From Alphaproteobacteria bacterium UBA2947 (GTDB taxonomy: Bacteria > Pseudomonadota > Alphaproteobacteria > Rs-D84), in NCBI GenBank assembly GCA_002348925.1, contig DEBV01000005.1:20538-39042 (forward strand): a stretch of DNA of 18,505 bases, written 5' to 3'. A model generated the notes under the pieces. It worked only from the letters and a program-made list of their open reading frames with translations, was not told the DNA's origin and ran no database searches. This document shows, piece by piece, positions 1 to 6,736 of this stretch; the stretch's first letter is position 1, and each line of letters starts with the position of its first letter. Position numbers and translations under genes: made by a program.

Positions 1-1
1 T

Positions 2-955
2 GAAGACTTTTTGGCAGAATACACAGGCAACGAATTAAATCGCAATTGGGTTAAAAAACTGGCAAAAAACAAAAGCGCAGCATGGCAAAACTTTGCAATC
101 AAACACAAAGATGATGTGTTAAAGATTCAAGAAGACATTACTGCTATTGCCAAAGAAACAGGTCAACCAACATCTGAATATAAGAAAGTTGTTGAATTGG
201 TTCGTCGTGGCCAAGCCGAAGCAGCACGCGCAAAACGCGAAATGATAGAAGCCAACCTTCGTCTTGTTATTAAATTTGCAAAAAAATCCAGTAATCGTGG
301 TCTGGGTCTTGATTTTTCAGACCTTGTTCAAGATGGAAACATCGGTTTGATGAAAGCGGTTGATAAATTCGATTACCGTCTGGGAAACAAGTTTTCAACC
401 TATGCAACAAACTGGATTCAACAGGGTATTTCGCGCAGCATTGCTGACCAAGCACGCACAATTCGTATTCCTGTGCACATGATTGACAACATACACAAAA
501 TCCAACGTGCATCGCGTCAATTTATGCATAAATACGGTCGTCAACCAACAGCCGAAGAATTATCAAAGATTATTTATTTGCCAGTGGACAAGATTCACAA
601 GGCAATGAAAGTAAATCTTAAACCAATGTCATTGGAAGCACCAGTTGGCAGTGAAGACGACAGTTCTCGCATTGAAATTATTGCTGACGAAACGGCTAAA
701 AATCCATTTACATCAGCAGCACAAAAGAACTTGCGTAAAATCGTAACTCAGATTCTGTCTGAATTGGACCCAAAAGAAGAAACTGTATTGCGTCAACGTT
801 TTGGTATGTCAACAAACAAAACCAGCACTCTGGAAGAAGTTGGCGAATATATCGGTGTGACACGCGAACGTATCCGTCAGATTGAACAAAAGGCATTAAA
901 CAAACTGAAACATCCAACACGAGCGCGCAAATTACGCAGTTTCTTGGAAGATTAA
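2..955 (+). CDS. rpoD: RNA polymerase primary sigma factor (sigma70/RpoD), 5' end missing
   Basis: Directs core RNA polymerase to housekeeping promoters. The frame is open to the left edge, so the N-terminal part (region 1.1 and part of the non-conserved region) lies outside; 317 residues remain. Visible in order: the end of the non-conserved region (AEYTGNELNRNW, as in alphaproteobacterial RpoD), region 2 (EANLRLVIKFAKK, DLVQDGNIGLMKAVDKF, KFSTYAT, SIADQARTIRIPVHM), region 3 (SRQFMHKYGRQPTAEEL, MSLEAPVG), region 4 helix-turn-helix (TLEEVGEYIGVTRERIRQIE) and the typical end RKLRSFLED. Oddities: region 2.4 reads TNWIQQGISRS where most primary sigmas have TWWIRQAITRS, and there are about two extra residues between NRGL and DLVQ. 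A second, divergent RpoD paralogue is the alternative, but the region 4 and C-terminal match favours the primary sigma factor. Confidence 0.95.
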   Translation, partial: EDFLAEYTGNELNRNWVKKLAKNKSAAWQNFAIKHKDDVLKIQEDITAIAKETGQPTSEYKKVVELVRRGQAEAARAKREMIEANLRLVIKFAKKSSNRGLGLDFSDLVQDGNIGLMKAVDKFDYRLGNKFSTYATNWIQQGISRSIADQARTIRIPVHMIDNIHKIQRASRQFMHKYGRQPTAEELSKIIYLPVDKIHKAMKVNLKPMSLEAPVGSEDDSSRIEIIADETAKNPFTSAAQKNLRKIVTQILSELDPKEETVLRQRFGMSTNKTSTLEEVGEYIGVTRERIRQIEQKALNKLKHPTRARKLRSFLED

Positions 956-963
956 AATTAAAC

Positions 964-987
964 AAAAGCCCGTATTTTGGGCTTTTT
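964..987 (+). terminator. Rho-independent terminator of rpoD
   Basis: An 8-bp stem, AAAAGCCC (964-971) with GGGCTTTT (979-986), and a 7-nt loop, starting 9 nt after the rpoD stop codon and ending in a T run. It lies only about 20 nt before the next start codon, so the following gene may depend partly on read-through. Confidence 0.85.
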
Positions 988-1006
988 ATAAGGATATAGA
1001 AAAAAA

Positions 1007-1624
1007 ATGAAACAACCAACAGTATTATTTTGCACAGGCTTATCTGGTACTGGCAAATCATATTTTATAAAAAACATTTTACCAAAAGGTGCTTTTTATA
1101 ATTTGCGTTCAGCGACAACTCGTCCTATGCGCAAAGGCGAAGAAGAAGGACGCGAATATTTCTTTCGCAACGAAGATTATTTTGAAACAGAAAATTTTGC
1201 GACAAAATTGTTTGTAAACAAAAATTTTTGGCAACCTGGCCAGCCAAAATGGCTTTATGGCGTACCAGAAATCGAAATATTGCAAAATTGGAACAAAAAT
1301 TTTACATACGATGTGATACAGCCACGATATGTACGTCAAATGATAGATTGGTTTAAAACAATGCGCGACAAATATCAGCTGCCTATTAATTATAAATTCC
1401 GTATTATATGGTTCGTTCCAACCATTGACAATTTTAAAACTGTGCACGAACGTCAAAATATGCCGAACGATTTGGAAGTTCGTCTTACTAATACTTGTGA
1501 TGCAAAAGACTTTAAAAACGAAGGTCTGAAAGTAGATCATATTGTTGTATCAAACCCACAACAACTGATCATAGATGACCGTCTGCGCAAGTTTATAAAT
1601 TCTATGGCTCAGAATACTAAATAA
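1007..1624 (+). CDS. Guanylate-kinase-like P-loop nucleotide kinase
   Basis: A 205-residue P-loop protein. It has a Walker A motif GLSGTGKS (residues 11-18). A segment near residues 34-53 (SATTRPMRKGEEEGREYFF) closely follows the GMP-binding part of guanylate kinases, and a later LYGVP fits the family's YG motif. Guanylate kinase phosphorylates GMP or dGMP to the diphosphate. The middle and C-terminal parts are atypical: the usual acidic strand ending in D-x-D/QG is not seen, the corresponding region reading TYDVIQPRYVRQM instead. It may therefore be a diverged paralogue rather than the housekeeping Gmk. The ATG follows AAGGA (990-994) by 12 nt. It sits alone between the rpoD terminator and a bidirectional terminator, so it is either monocistronic or reached by read-through from rpoD. 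Confidence 0.7.
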   Translation: MKQPTVLFCTGLSGTGKSYFIKNILPKGAFYNLRSATTRPMRKGEEEGREYFFRNEDYFETENFATKLFVNKNFWQPGQPKWLYGVPEIEILQNWNKNFTYDVIQPRYVRQMIDWFKTMRDKYQLPINYKFRIIWFVPTIDNFKTVHERQNMPNDLEVRLTNTCDAKDFKNEGLKVDHIVVSNPQQLIIDDRLRKFINSMAQNTK

Positions 1625-1627
1625 AAT

Positions 1628-1658
1628 AAAAAAAACGCCCATACGGGCGTTTTTTTTT
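1628..1658. terminator. Bidirectional rho-independent terminator between convergent genes
   Basis: A CGCCC/GGGCG stem (1636-1640 and 1645-1649) with an ATAC tetraloop, flanked by an A run on the left and a T run on the right. The element therefore has a U tail on either strand. It serves the kinase-like gene on the + strand and the coiled-coil gene on the - strand, whose stop codon overlaps its edge. Confidence 0.85.
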
Positions 1659-3576
1659 ACATATTGTTATGCAGTGTTGTATATATCATTCCCAAATCAG
1701 TCTTTAACAGTGTCGTTTTTAATTTGTCACTTTCATTTGTTTGGTCTGCACCACTTAATATCTTTTCGAAATTGCGTACAAATTGTGTCGCCTGAGAATT
1801 GAATATTTTATCGGATTTTAACAATTCACGAATTTGCTTTTTATTTGTTGCTTCAAACATCTTGACCAGCCATTTAGCAAATATTTTTGCGTCACCACCA
1901 TTATATTTGTTCCACACAACATCTGGAATTTCTGCATTCGAAGCGCGCGTTAAATCTACCGCCTGTTCATACAACTTTTCAAACAGTTTATCAACATTGT
2001 TCAAAAAATCTTTCGTGCTCACAGGTTTAAAAGGGGCACTTGGCGCAACTTTTATTGCATCCATTGGTGCAGAAGCACGCGCAATCATCATCTGTTTATT
2101 CAAACTCTGCATTGCATCGACAGCCTTGGCATAATCAGCCATCAAATCTATCATTTGCTGACGTGATTCACCTGCAACATTACCCAGTTGTGCAGATGAA
2201 TTATTTATGTTTTCCAAAGATTCTGCTATTGTGGTCTTCATCGTGTTAATCTTGTCAACCAAAGTATTTACGATCGTGTTCAAATTCTCGCTCATATCGC
2301 GTGAACCAGCCGCCAAATCGGGCAGGGCGACATAATATTTTTCTATTAACTCTGACAAAGGCTTTAACTGTTCTGTGGTTTCTGTAGACATCTTTATAAG
2401 ATTCTCTGATTGACCAGCCAATTGAGTATGCGCCTTGTTCATTTCTATCAAAGTTTCACGAACCCCGATTCCCATACTCTTTACAGAATCTGCAAATTCG
2501 GTTGCTGCAGTCTTTGTGTTTTCCAGTGTAGTATTTGCCACACCAGAAACATCTTTGATTTCGCGTACCACACCAGTAGAAAATTCGTGTATTTCACTGT
2601 CAAAACGATTGGTAAGCCCCGCTAATTCATTGGTTATTCCACGAACCGATGCAGTCGTATTTGTTGTAGACGCATTCAAAGATTCAATCGCAGATTCTAA
2701 TTTATGCAACTGCTTATCGATAGAAGTTTCAGCCAAACGAACATTTGCACCGACTACATTTGCTGTTTCTGTCATCGTGTTGACCTGACGCGTTAATTCT
2801 TTGCCTGCACGCTTTGTGAATTCAGCCATTTTGGTCAAATAATCGCTTAACAACTTGTCGTTTTGATGCATTGTTTCATTATAATCTTTGGATGCCGTCG
2901 CTATGTTTTCAAAATCAGATTTTACACTGGCACTGATATCTGCTAACTGTTTTTGGAATGTCGCACCTGCATTCGTTAATTCTTGCATACTATTAGTATT
3001 TTTAGCAAAATGCGCTTGTAATTGTTCGCTTATTTGCTGTTCTTCTGCAATACTCTTGTCTATTTGTTCTTGTACTTTTGTGGCATTTTCAGTTGTTGTT
3101 GACACTGTTTCATTTATCTTGTTCAACAAACTTTCTGTTATCACAGCAAAATTATCAGTGGTCTGTTGCACGTCTTGCCATCCTTTTGAAGACACAATGC
3201 CGTTCAACCCGTCAATAGTATTTTCTAATCTTTGCGACATAAGTGCAATTTTCTTGGTTGCTTCATCTGCAGTCGCAACCAACTTTTCATTTTGTTCAGA
3301 AAGTGTTTGTTTTAAGGATTCTGTGTGAGCAATCTGAGTTGCCAGAGCATTTGATAAAGATTTAAAATTAGTATCTATCTTATCTATTTCATCCTTTAAT
3401 ATCGTCTGCAAGACACGCGTAGCATCTTGAACTTTTGCCTGTTGAGGATTTGTCATAATTTCCAACAAAGACCGCATAACTCTTTGAGATTTGCGCGAAA
3501 TAAAAAATATCGCAATCATATTTACAAATAACAAAGAAACCACGGATAACAATATAATTAACAATGTTTGACTCAT
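1657..3576 (-). CDS. Membrane-anchored long coiled-coil protein of unknown function
   Basis: 639 residues. An N-terminal hydrophobic segment (about residues 4-26) followed by RKSQR predicts a single transmembrane anchor with the bulk in the cytoplasm. Residues of about 45-490 are rich in Ala, Glu, Gln, Lys, Asn and Thr, with heptad-like spacing and almost no Pro or Gly, which indicates a very long coiled coil. The last 125 residues or so (after SAPFKPVSTKDF) look globular, with Trp and aromatic residues. No enzymatic motif, and no HAMP or methyl-accepting signalling hairpin is recognisable, although composition alone would give weak hits to chemotaxis receptors, RmuC or apolipoproteins. The start is supported by AGGAG about 8 nt before the ATG. 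It has its own promoter, divergent from addA, and ends at a shared terminator, so it is monocistronic. Scaffolding or envelope organisation is possible but is only inference. Confidence 0.85.
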   Translation of the reverse strand: MSQTLLIILLSVVSLLFVNMIAIFFISRKSQRVMRSLLEIMTNPQQAKVQDATRVLQTILKDEIDKIDTNFKSLSNALATQIAHTESLKQTLSEQNEKLVATADEATKKIALMSQRLENTIDGLNGIVSSKGWQDVQQTTDNFAVITESLLNKINETVSTTTENATKVQEQIDKSIAEEQQISEQLQAHFAKNTNSMQELTNAGATFQKQLADISASVKSDFENIATASKDYNETMHQNDKLLSDYLTKMAEFTKRAGKELTRQVNTMTETANVVGANVRLAETSIDKQLHKLESAIESLNASTTNTTASVRGITNELAGLTNRFDSEIHEFSTGVVREIKDVSGVANTTLENTKTAATEFADSVKSMGIGVRETLIEMNKAHTQLAGQSENLIKMSTETTEQLKPLSELIEKYYVALPDLAAGSRDMSENLNTIVNTLVDKINTMKTTIAESLENINNSSAQLGNVAGESRQQMIDLMADYAKAVDAMQSLNKQMMIARASAPMDAIKVAPSAPFKPVSTKDFLNNVDKLFEKLYEQAVDLTRASNAEIPDVVWNKYNGGDAKIFAKWLVKMFEATNKKQIRELLKSDKIFNSQATQFVRNFEKILSGADQTNESDKLKTTLLKTDLGMIYTTLHNNM

Positions 3577-3601
3577 ACTCTTTCTCCTAAAAATAACATC
3601 C

Positions 3602-3630
3602 TTGAAACCTAAGGAAATTTATACTAAAAT
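3602..3630 (+). promoter_or_regulatory. Sigma70-type promoter of addA
   Basis: TTGAAA (3602-3607), a 17-nt spacer, TAAAAT (3625-3630). The predicted start near 3637 leaves an 18-nt leader before the addA ATG. The -10 elements of this promoter and of the opposite one are only 1 nt apart, so polymerase binding should be mutually exclusive. Confidence 0.6.
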
Positions 3631-3646
3631 ATTTTCAAGAAAGCAA
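3618..3646 (-). promoter_or_regulatory. Sigma70-type promoter of the coiled-coil gene
   Basis: Read on the - strand: TTGCTT (3646-3641), a 17-nt spacer, TATAAA (3623-3618). The expected transcription start near 3611 leaves a leader of about 35 nt containing the AGGAG ribosome-binding site. It overlaps the addA promoter on the opposite strand. Confidence 0.6.
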
Positions 3647-3654
3647 GAGTATAA

Positions 3655-6273
3655 ATGTTACAAAATGAAGTTTTTTCAAACACGCAAAACATGGCTTCAA
3701 ACCCATCTGAAAACATATGGGTTCAAGCCAATGCTGGAACTGGAAAAACAACTGTTTTAGTGCGTCGACTTTTAAGAATTTTATTCAGAAATGGCGAATT
3801 CAATAATGATATAGCCCCAGGAATACTCTGTTTAACATATACAAATGCAGCCGCAGGCGAAATGCGCAATCGTATTTTAGAGCAACTGCGCCAATGGGCA
3901 ACAGCTGACGATGCAGAATTAACAGAACTTTTGGACGGCATATCAGAAAACCAACCCGCTACAAAAAAAGATTTAATGTACGCGCGACGTGTTTTTTATA
4001 TGTATATCGATAACCCCGATGTTTTGAAAATAAAAACTATACACAGTTTTTGTGAAGAAATCTTACATCGTTTTCCTTTAGAAGCAGGAATATCACCATC
4101 ATGGTCGTTAATATCGGGCGCATCACAAACCGTTCTGTTGCAAGACGCGTTTGACACAATGATAAGAAAATCTTTTCATAAAATGTCAGACACACAAAAT
4201 ACATTGAATGCCTTTAATCGAATTGTTGATATAAAATCAGAATACTTTCTGGACGAATTACGCGATTTATTATTGTCGCGTTATCGTTCTTTCTTTCAAG
4301 TTAAAGATATTTATAAATACAGGGAATATTTTATTGAAACAACTCAAAAAATTTTAAATATCAACAACGAACAAAAAGCCGATTTTAAGCCTGATTATCT
4401 GCAAAAAATTGTCGATTTTGCCGAAGATATTCAAAAAGATTCAAAAAAGCCGACACAATACATTCAAAACATCATCGATTTAACAAAACAGTACATTGAC
4501 AACACTATAAATTTTGATAAATACAAGTCAGCATATCTGACCAAAGATAATACTATTATAAAAAACGTGTTAAAAAACGATTTTTTTGTTAAAGAAGCGA
4601 CACGCGTACACAATACACAACAAAACCTGTTGAACACGACCATTTTTAAAGACACTGTCGCATTATTTGATCTGGCCTTAGATTTCGCAAACACTTATCG
4701 TCAAATCAAACAAGAACGAAACCTGCTGGATTTTGAAGATTTGATTTTATACACACAAAATTTGTTTGAAAAACCTGATGTTATGGGCTGGGTATTATCA
4801 CAACTTGACATTTCTTTATCACATATATTAGTAGACGAAGCCCAAGACACCAGTCCACAACAATGGAACATTTTACGAATGCTGGCAGGTGATTTCTTTA
4901 CAGACGGAAATACAAAAAACAACCGTTCTTTGTTCGTGGTGGGTGACACAAAACAATCTATATATGGCTTTCAGAACGCCGATCCACAGGCCTTTGCATC
5001 AAGTCGCGACGCCATAGCAGAACAAATAAAAAACAACTATCGAACAATTCACGAAGTTGCCTTGGATCAAAGTTTTCGTTCTGTAAAACCAATACTGGAC
5101 ACTGTTGATTTTTTCTTTGATAACCAAGAAATAGTCCAAAAAACAGGCTTTCACAACAACAAACACAAATGTTTCAGGGTAAAAGACAGCGGATTTGTCG
5201 AAATACATGATACTTTTAAATGCGACAAAACAGGCACAGAAAAGAACAAACTTTATGTAAATATGCTGGCAGATAAAATTAAAGACCTTGTTCTTGCAGG
5301 CCGCCAACCAAAAGACATAATGATACTGGTTCAAAAACGCGGCACATTTGTAGATTTGTTATCAAAAGCATTAAAGAAACGCGGTATAGATATTGCAGGG
5401 AATGACAGAGTAAAATTACCCGAATTTTCACCAATAAAAGACATGTTATATCTGACCAGATTCTGTTTAGACCAATCCGATGATTATAGTTTATGTTGTT
5501 TATTAAAAAGCCCTTTTTACAGTTTGAAAGAACAAGATATTTTAAGTTTGTGCACAATAAAAAACAACGACAAAAATATAGATATTTTCACTGTTTTAAG
5601 CACGCAATTTCCAAACATTTACGCAGACCTGACAGACAAGATAGAACAATCAAAAAAATTGGCACCATATTCGTTTTTTACATATGTTTTAAACAAAAAT
5701 GATGCACGCAAAAAATTTATATCTGCACTCGGCAAACAAGTCATCGACCCAATCGAAGAGTTTTTAACAATGTGTTTGGCATACGAAAGAACACAACCAG
5801 GAACTCTTTATCATTTTATAAAATGGTTTATAACAGGCGACAGCGAAATCAAACGCGACATGGACGCTTCCCAAGGCGTTCGTATAATGACCGTTCACGG
5901 CAGCAAGGGCTTAGCGTCCCCAGTAGTGTTTTTAATTGACACGCTGACCTTTCCTAAACCCGAAACAATATTAAACGCAAACCATCTGCACGACAACAGT
6001 GATTACGATATATGGCTTTGGAAAACCACAACAAGCGAAACATTGCAACCAATTATCGACAAAAACAAAGCAGACCAAATCGCCGAATACTATCGCTTGC
6101 TGTATGTTGCCATGACACGAACACGCGACGAATTATACATCTATGGTTGCGATACAGAACACGCATCTGAATTGGTATGGCACCGACAATTATGGGACGT
6201 TTTTTCAAAAAAATCAGAACTTTTTATTAACGACAATACTATACGGATTACAAATGACACAGAACTTGGCTAA
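3655..6273 (+). CDS. addA: AddA helicase subunit of AddAB helicase-nuclease, without its C-terminal nuclease domain
   Basis: UvrD/Rep-type superfamily 1 helicase that works with AddB to process double-strand breaks for RecA loading. Motifs in order: Walker A ANAGTGKTT (residues 25-33), motif Ia CLTYTNAAAGEM, FEDLI before motif II LVDEAQDTSP (about 392-400), motif III VVGDTKQSIYGFQNADP, motif IV DQSFRS, motif V MTVHGSKGLASPVVFL, motif VI RLLYVAMTRTRDELY (from about 812). Alphaproteobacterial AddA proteins usually run to about 1,100-1,200 residues and carry a fused PD-(D/E)XK nuclease. This frame stops at 872, just after the helicase part, and the nuclease follows in the next frame with a 20-nt overlap. 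No addB lies in the window. Transcribed from its own promoter divergently from the coiled-coil gene. The ATG at 3655 has only a weak AAGAG-like ribosome-binding site. Confidence 0.92.
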   Translation: MLQNEVFSNTQNMASNPSENIWVQANAGTGKTTVLVRRLLRILFRNGEFNNDIAPGILCLTYTNAAAGEMRNRILEQLRQWATADDAELTELLDGISENQPATKKDLMYARRVFYMYIDNPDVLKIKTIHSFCEEILHRFPLEAGISPSWSLISGASQTVLLQDAFDTMIRKSFHKMSDTQNTLNAFNRIVDIKSEYFLDELRDLLLSRYRSFFQVKDIYKYREYFIETTQKILNINNEQKADFKPDYLQKIVDFAEDIQKDSKKPTQYIQNIIDLTKQYIDNTINFDKYKSAYLTKDNTIIKNVLKNDFFVKEATRVHNTQQNLLNTTIFKDTVALFDLALDFANTYRQIKQERNLLDFEDLILYTQNLFEKPDVMGWVLSQLDISLSHILVDEAQDTSPQQWNILRMLAGDFFTDGNTKNNRSLFVVGDTKQSIYGFQNADPQAFASSRDAIAEQIKNNYRTIHEVALDQSFRSVKPILDTVDFFFDNQEIVQKTGFHNNKHKCFRVKDSGFVEIHDTFKCDKTGTEKNKLYVNMLADKIKDLVLAGRQPKDIMILVQKRGTFVDLLSKALKKRGIDIAGNDRVKLPEFSPIKDMLYLTRFCLDQSDDYSLCCLLKSPFYSLKEQDILSLCTIKNNDKNIDIFTVLSTQFPNIYADLTDKIEQSKKLAPYSFFTYVLNKNDARKKFISALGKQVIDPIEEFLTMCLAYERTQPGTLYHFIKWFITGDSEIKRDMDASQGVRIMTVHGSKGLASPVVFLIDTLTFPKPETILNANHLHDNSDYDIWLWKTTTSETLQPIIDKNKADQIAEYYRLLYVAMTRTRDELYIYGCDTEHASELVWHRQLWDVFSKKSELFINDNTIRITNDTELG

Positions 6274-6700
6274 ATTTTTAAAAGAAGCAAAAAACAAAGA
6301 ATTTGCAACCAGTACAGGAACACAAACACACGCTATTTTGCAACACATAATTGTTGATTCAGAATGCAAATCTGGTGATTCTGACATAATCCAAATTATA
6401 AAAAAACGCCCTGATTTACAGCCGTTTTTTACAAAAAACGCTCAAAACGAAGTCCCAATTGCTGGAAAAATTCGCGAACGCTTTATCAGTCGCAGAATCG
6501 ATAAATTGTTAATTAACAAGACAACAAAAACTATCGATTTTATAGATTACAAAACAGATACAGACAAATCTGCAAACTTCGATAAATACAAAAATCAGAT
6601 ACAAGAATATGCAGAATTGTTGTGTTCTGCATACCCAAACTATAAAATTAACGGCTATATTTTATGGCTGCACGATTGGGTTTTAGATAAAATTATTTAA
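6254..6700 (+). CDS. Detached C-terminal PD-(D/E)XK nuclease domain of AddA
   Basis: If started at the ATG at 6254, this is a 148-residue protein in the +1 frame relative to the helicase. It aligns in order with the end of AddA/RecB-type proteins: GTQTHAILQH (the conserved His segment), EVPIAGKIRERFISRRIDKLLI (the GRID-like strand with the acidic residue), FIDYKTDT (the D-x-K catalytic core, D and K present) and IQEYAELL followed by ILWLHDW. All expected catalytic positions seem intact, so this is not decayed sequence. The frame is open from 6143, but the part before 6254 overlaps helicase sequence that fits the family. Three explanations remain: a genuine split gene translated by coupling across the overlap, a programmed +1 frameshift, or a one-base sequencing or assembly error (T6 at 6200-6205 and A7 at 6207-6213 are nearby). 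Confidence 0.75.
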   Translation: MTQNLAKFLKEAKNKEFATSTGTQTHAILQHIIVDSECKSGDSDIIQIIKKRPDLQPFFTKNAQNEVPIAGKIRERFISRRIDKLLINKTTKTIDFIDYKTDTDKSANFDKYKNQIQEYAELLCSAYPNYKINGYILWLHDWVLDKII

Positions 6701-6730
6701 TTGAAAATTTATTGTTTTTTTGACTATAAT
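6701..6730 (+). promoter_or_regulatory. Sigma70-type promoter of recN, predicting a leaderless mRNA
   Basis: TTGAAA (6701-6706) begins immediately after the nuclease stop codon. An 18-nt spacer and a consensus TATAAT (6725-6730) follow. The recN ATG at 6737 lies 6 nt past the -10 box, where transcription would be expected to begin, and there is no Shine-Dalgarno sequence. Confidence 0.65.
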
Positions 6731-6736
6731 TCAGCC

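Noticed and set aside
995..1006. TATAGA box 6 nt before the kinase-like ATG as a third leaderless promoter
   Set aside because: No acceptable -35 box at the right distance, and an AAGGA ribosome-binding site is present instead.
2888..3328. 146-codon + strand open frame inside the coiled-coil gene
   Set aside because: Antisense shadow of a low-complexity coding sequence; no ribosome-binding site and Cys/Ser-rich nonsense composition.
6143..6253. Extending the AddA nuclease ORF upstream to ATG 6143
   Set aside because: This stretch overlaps helicase sequence in the other frame that fits AddA, and its own translation shows no family resemblance; the ATG at 6254 is the more reasonable start.
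6701..6736. TTG start of recN at 6701
   Set aside because: It would add 12 residues absent from RecN proteins and would begin on the -35 box of the likely promoter.
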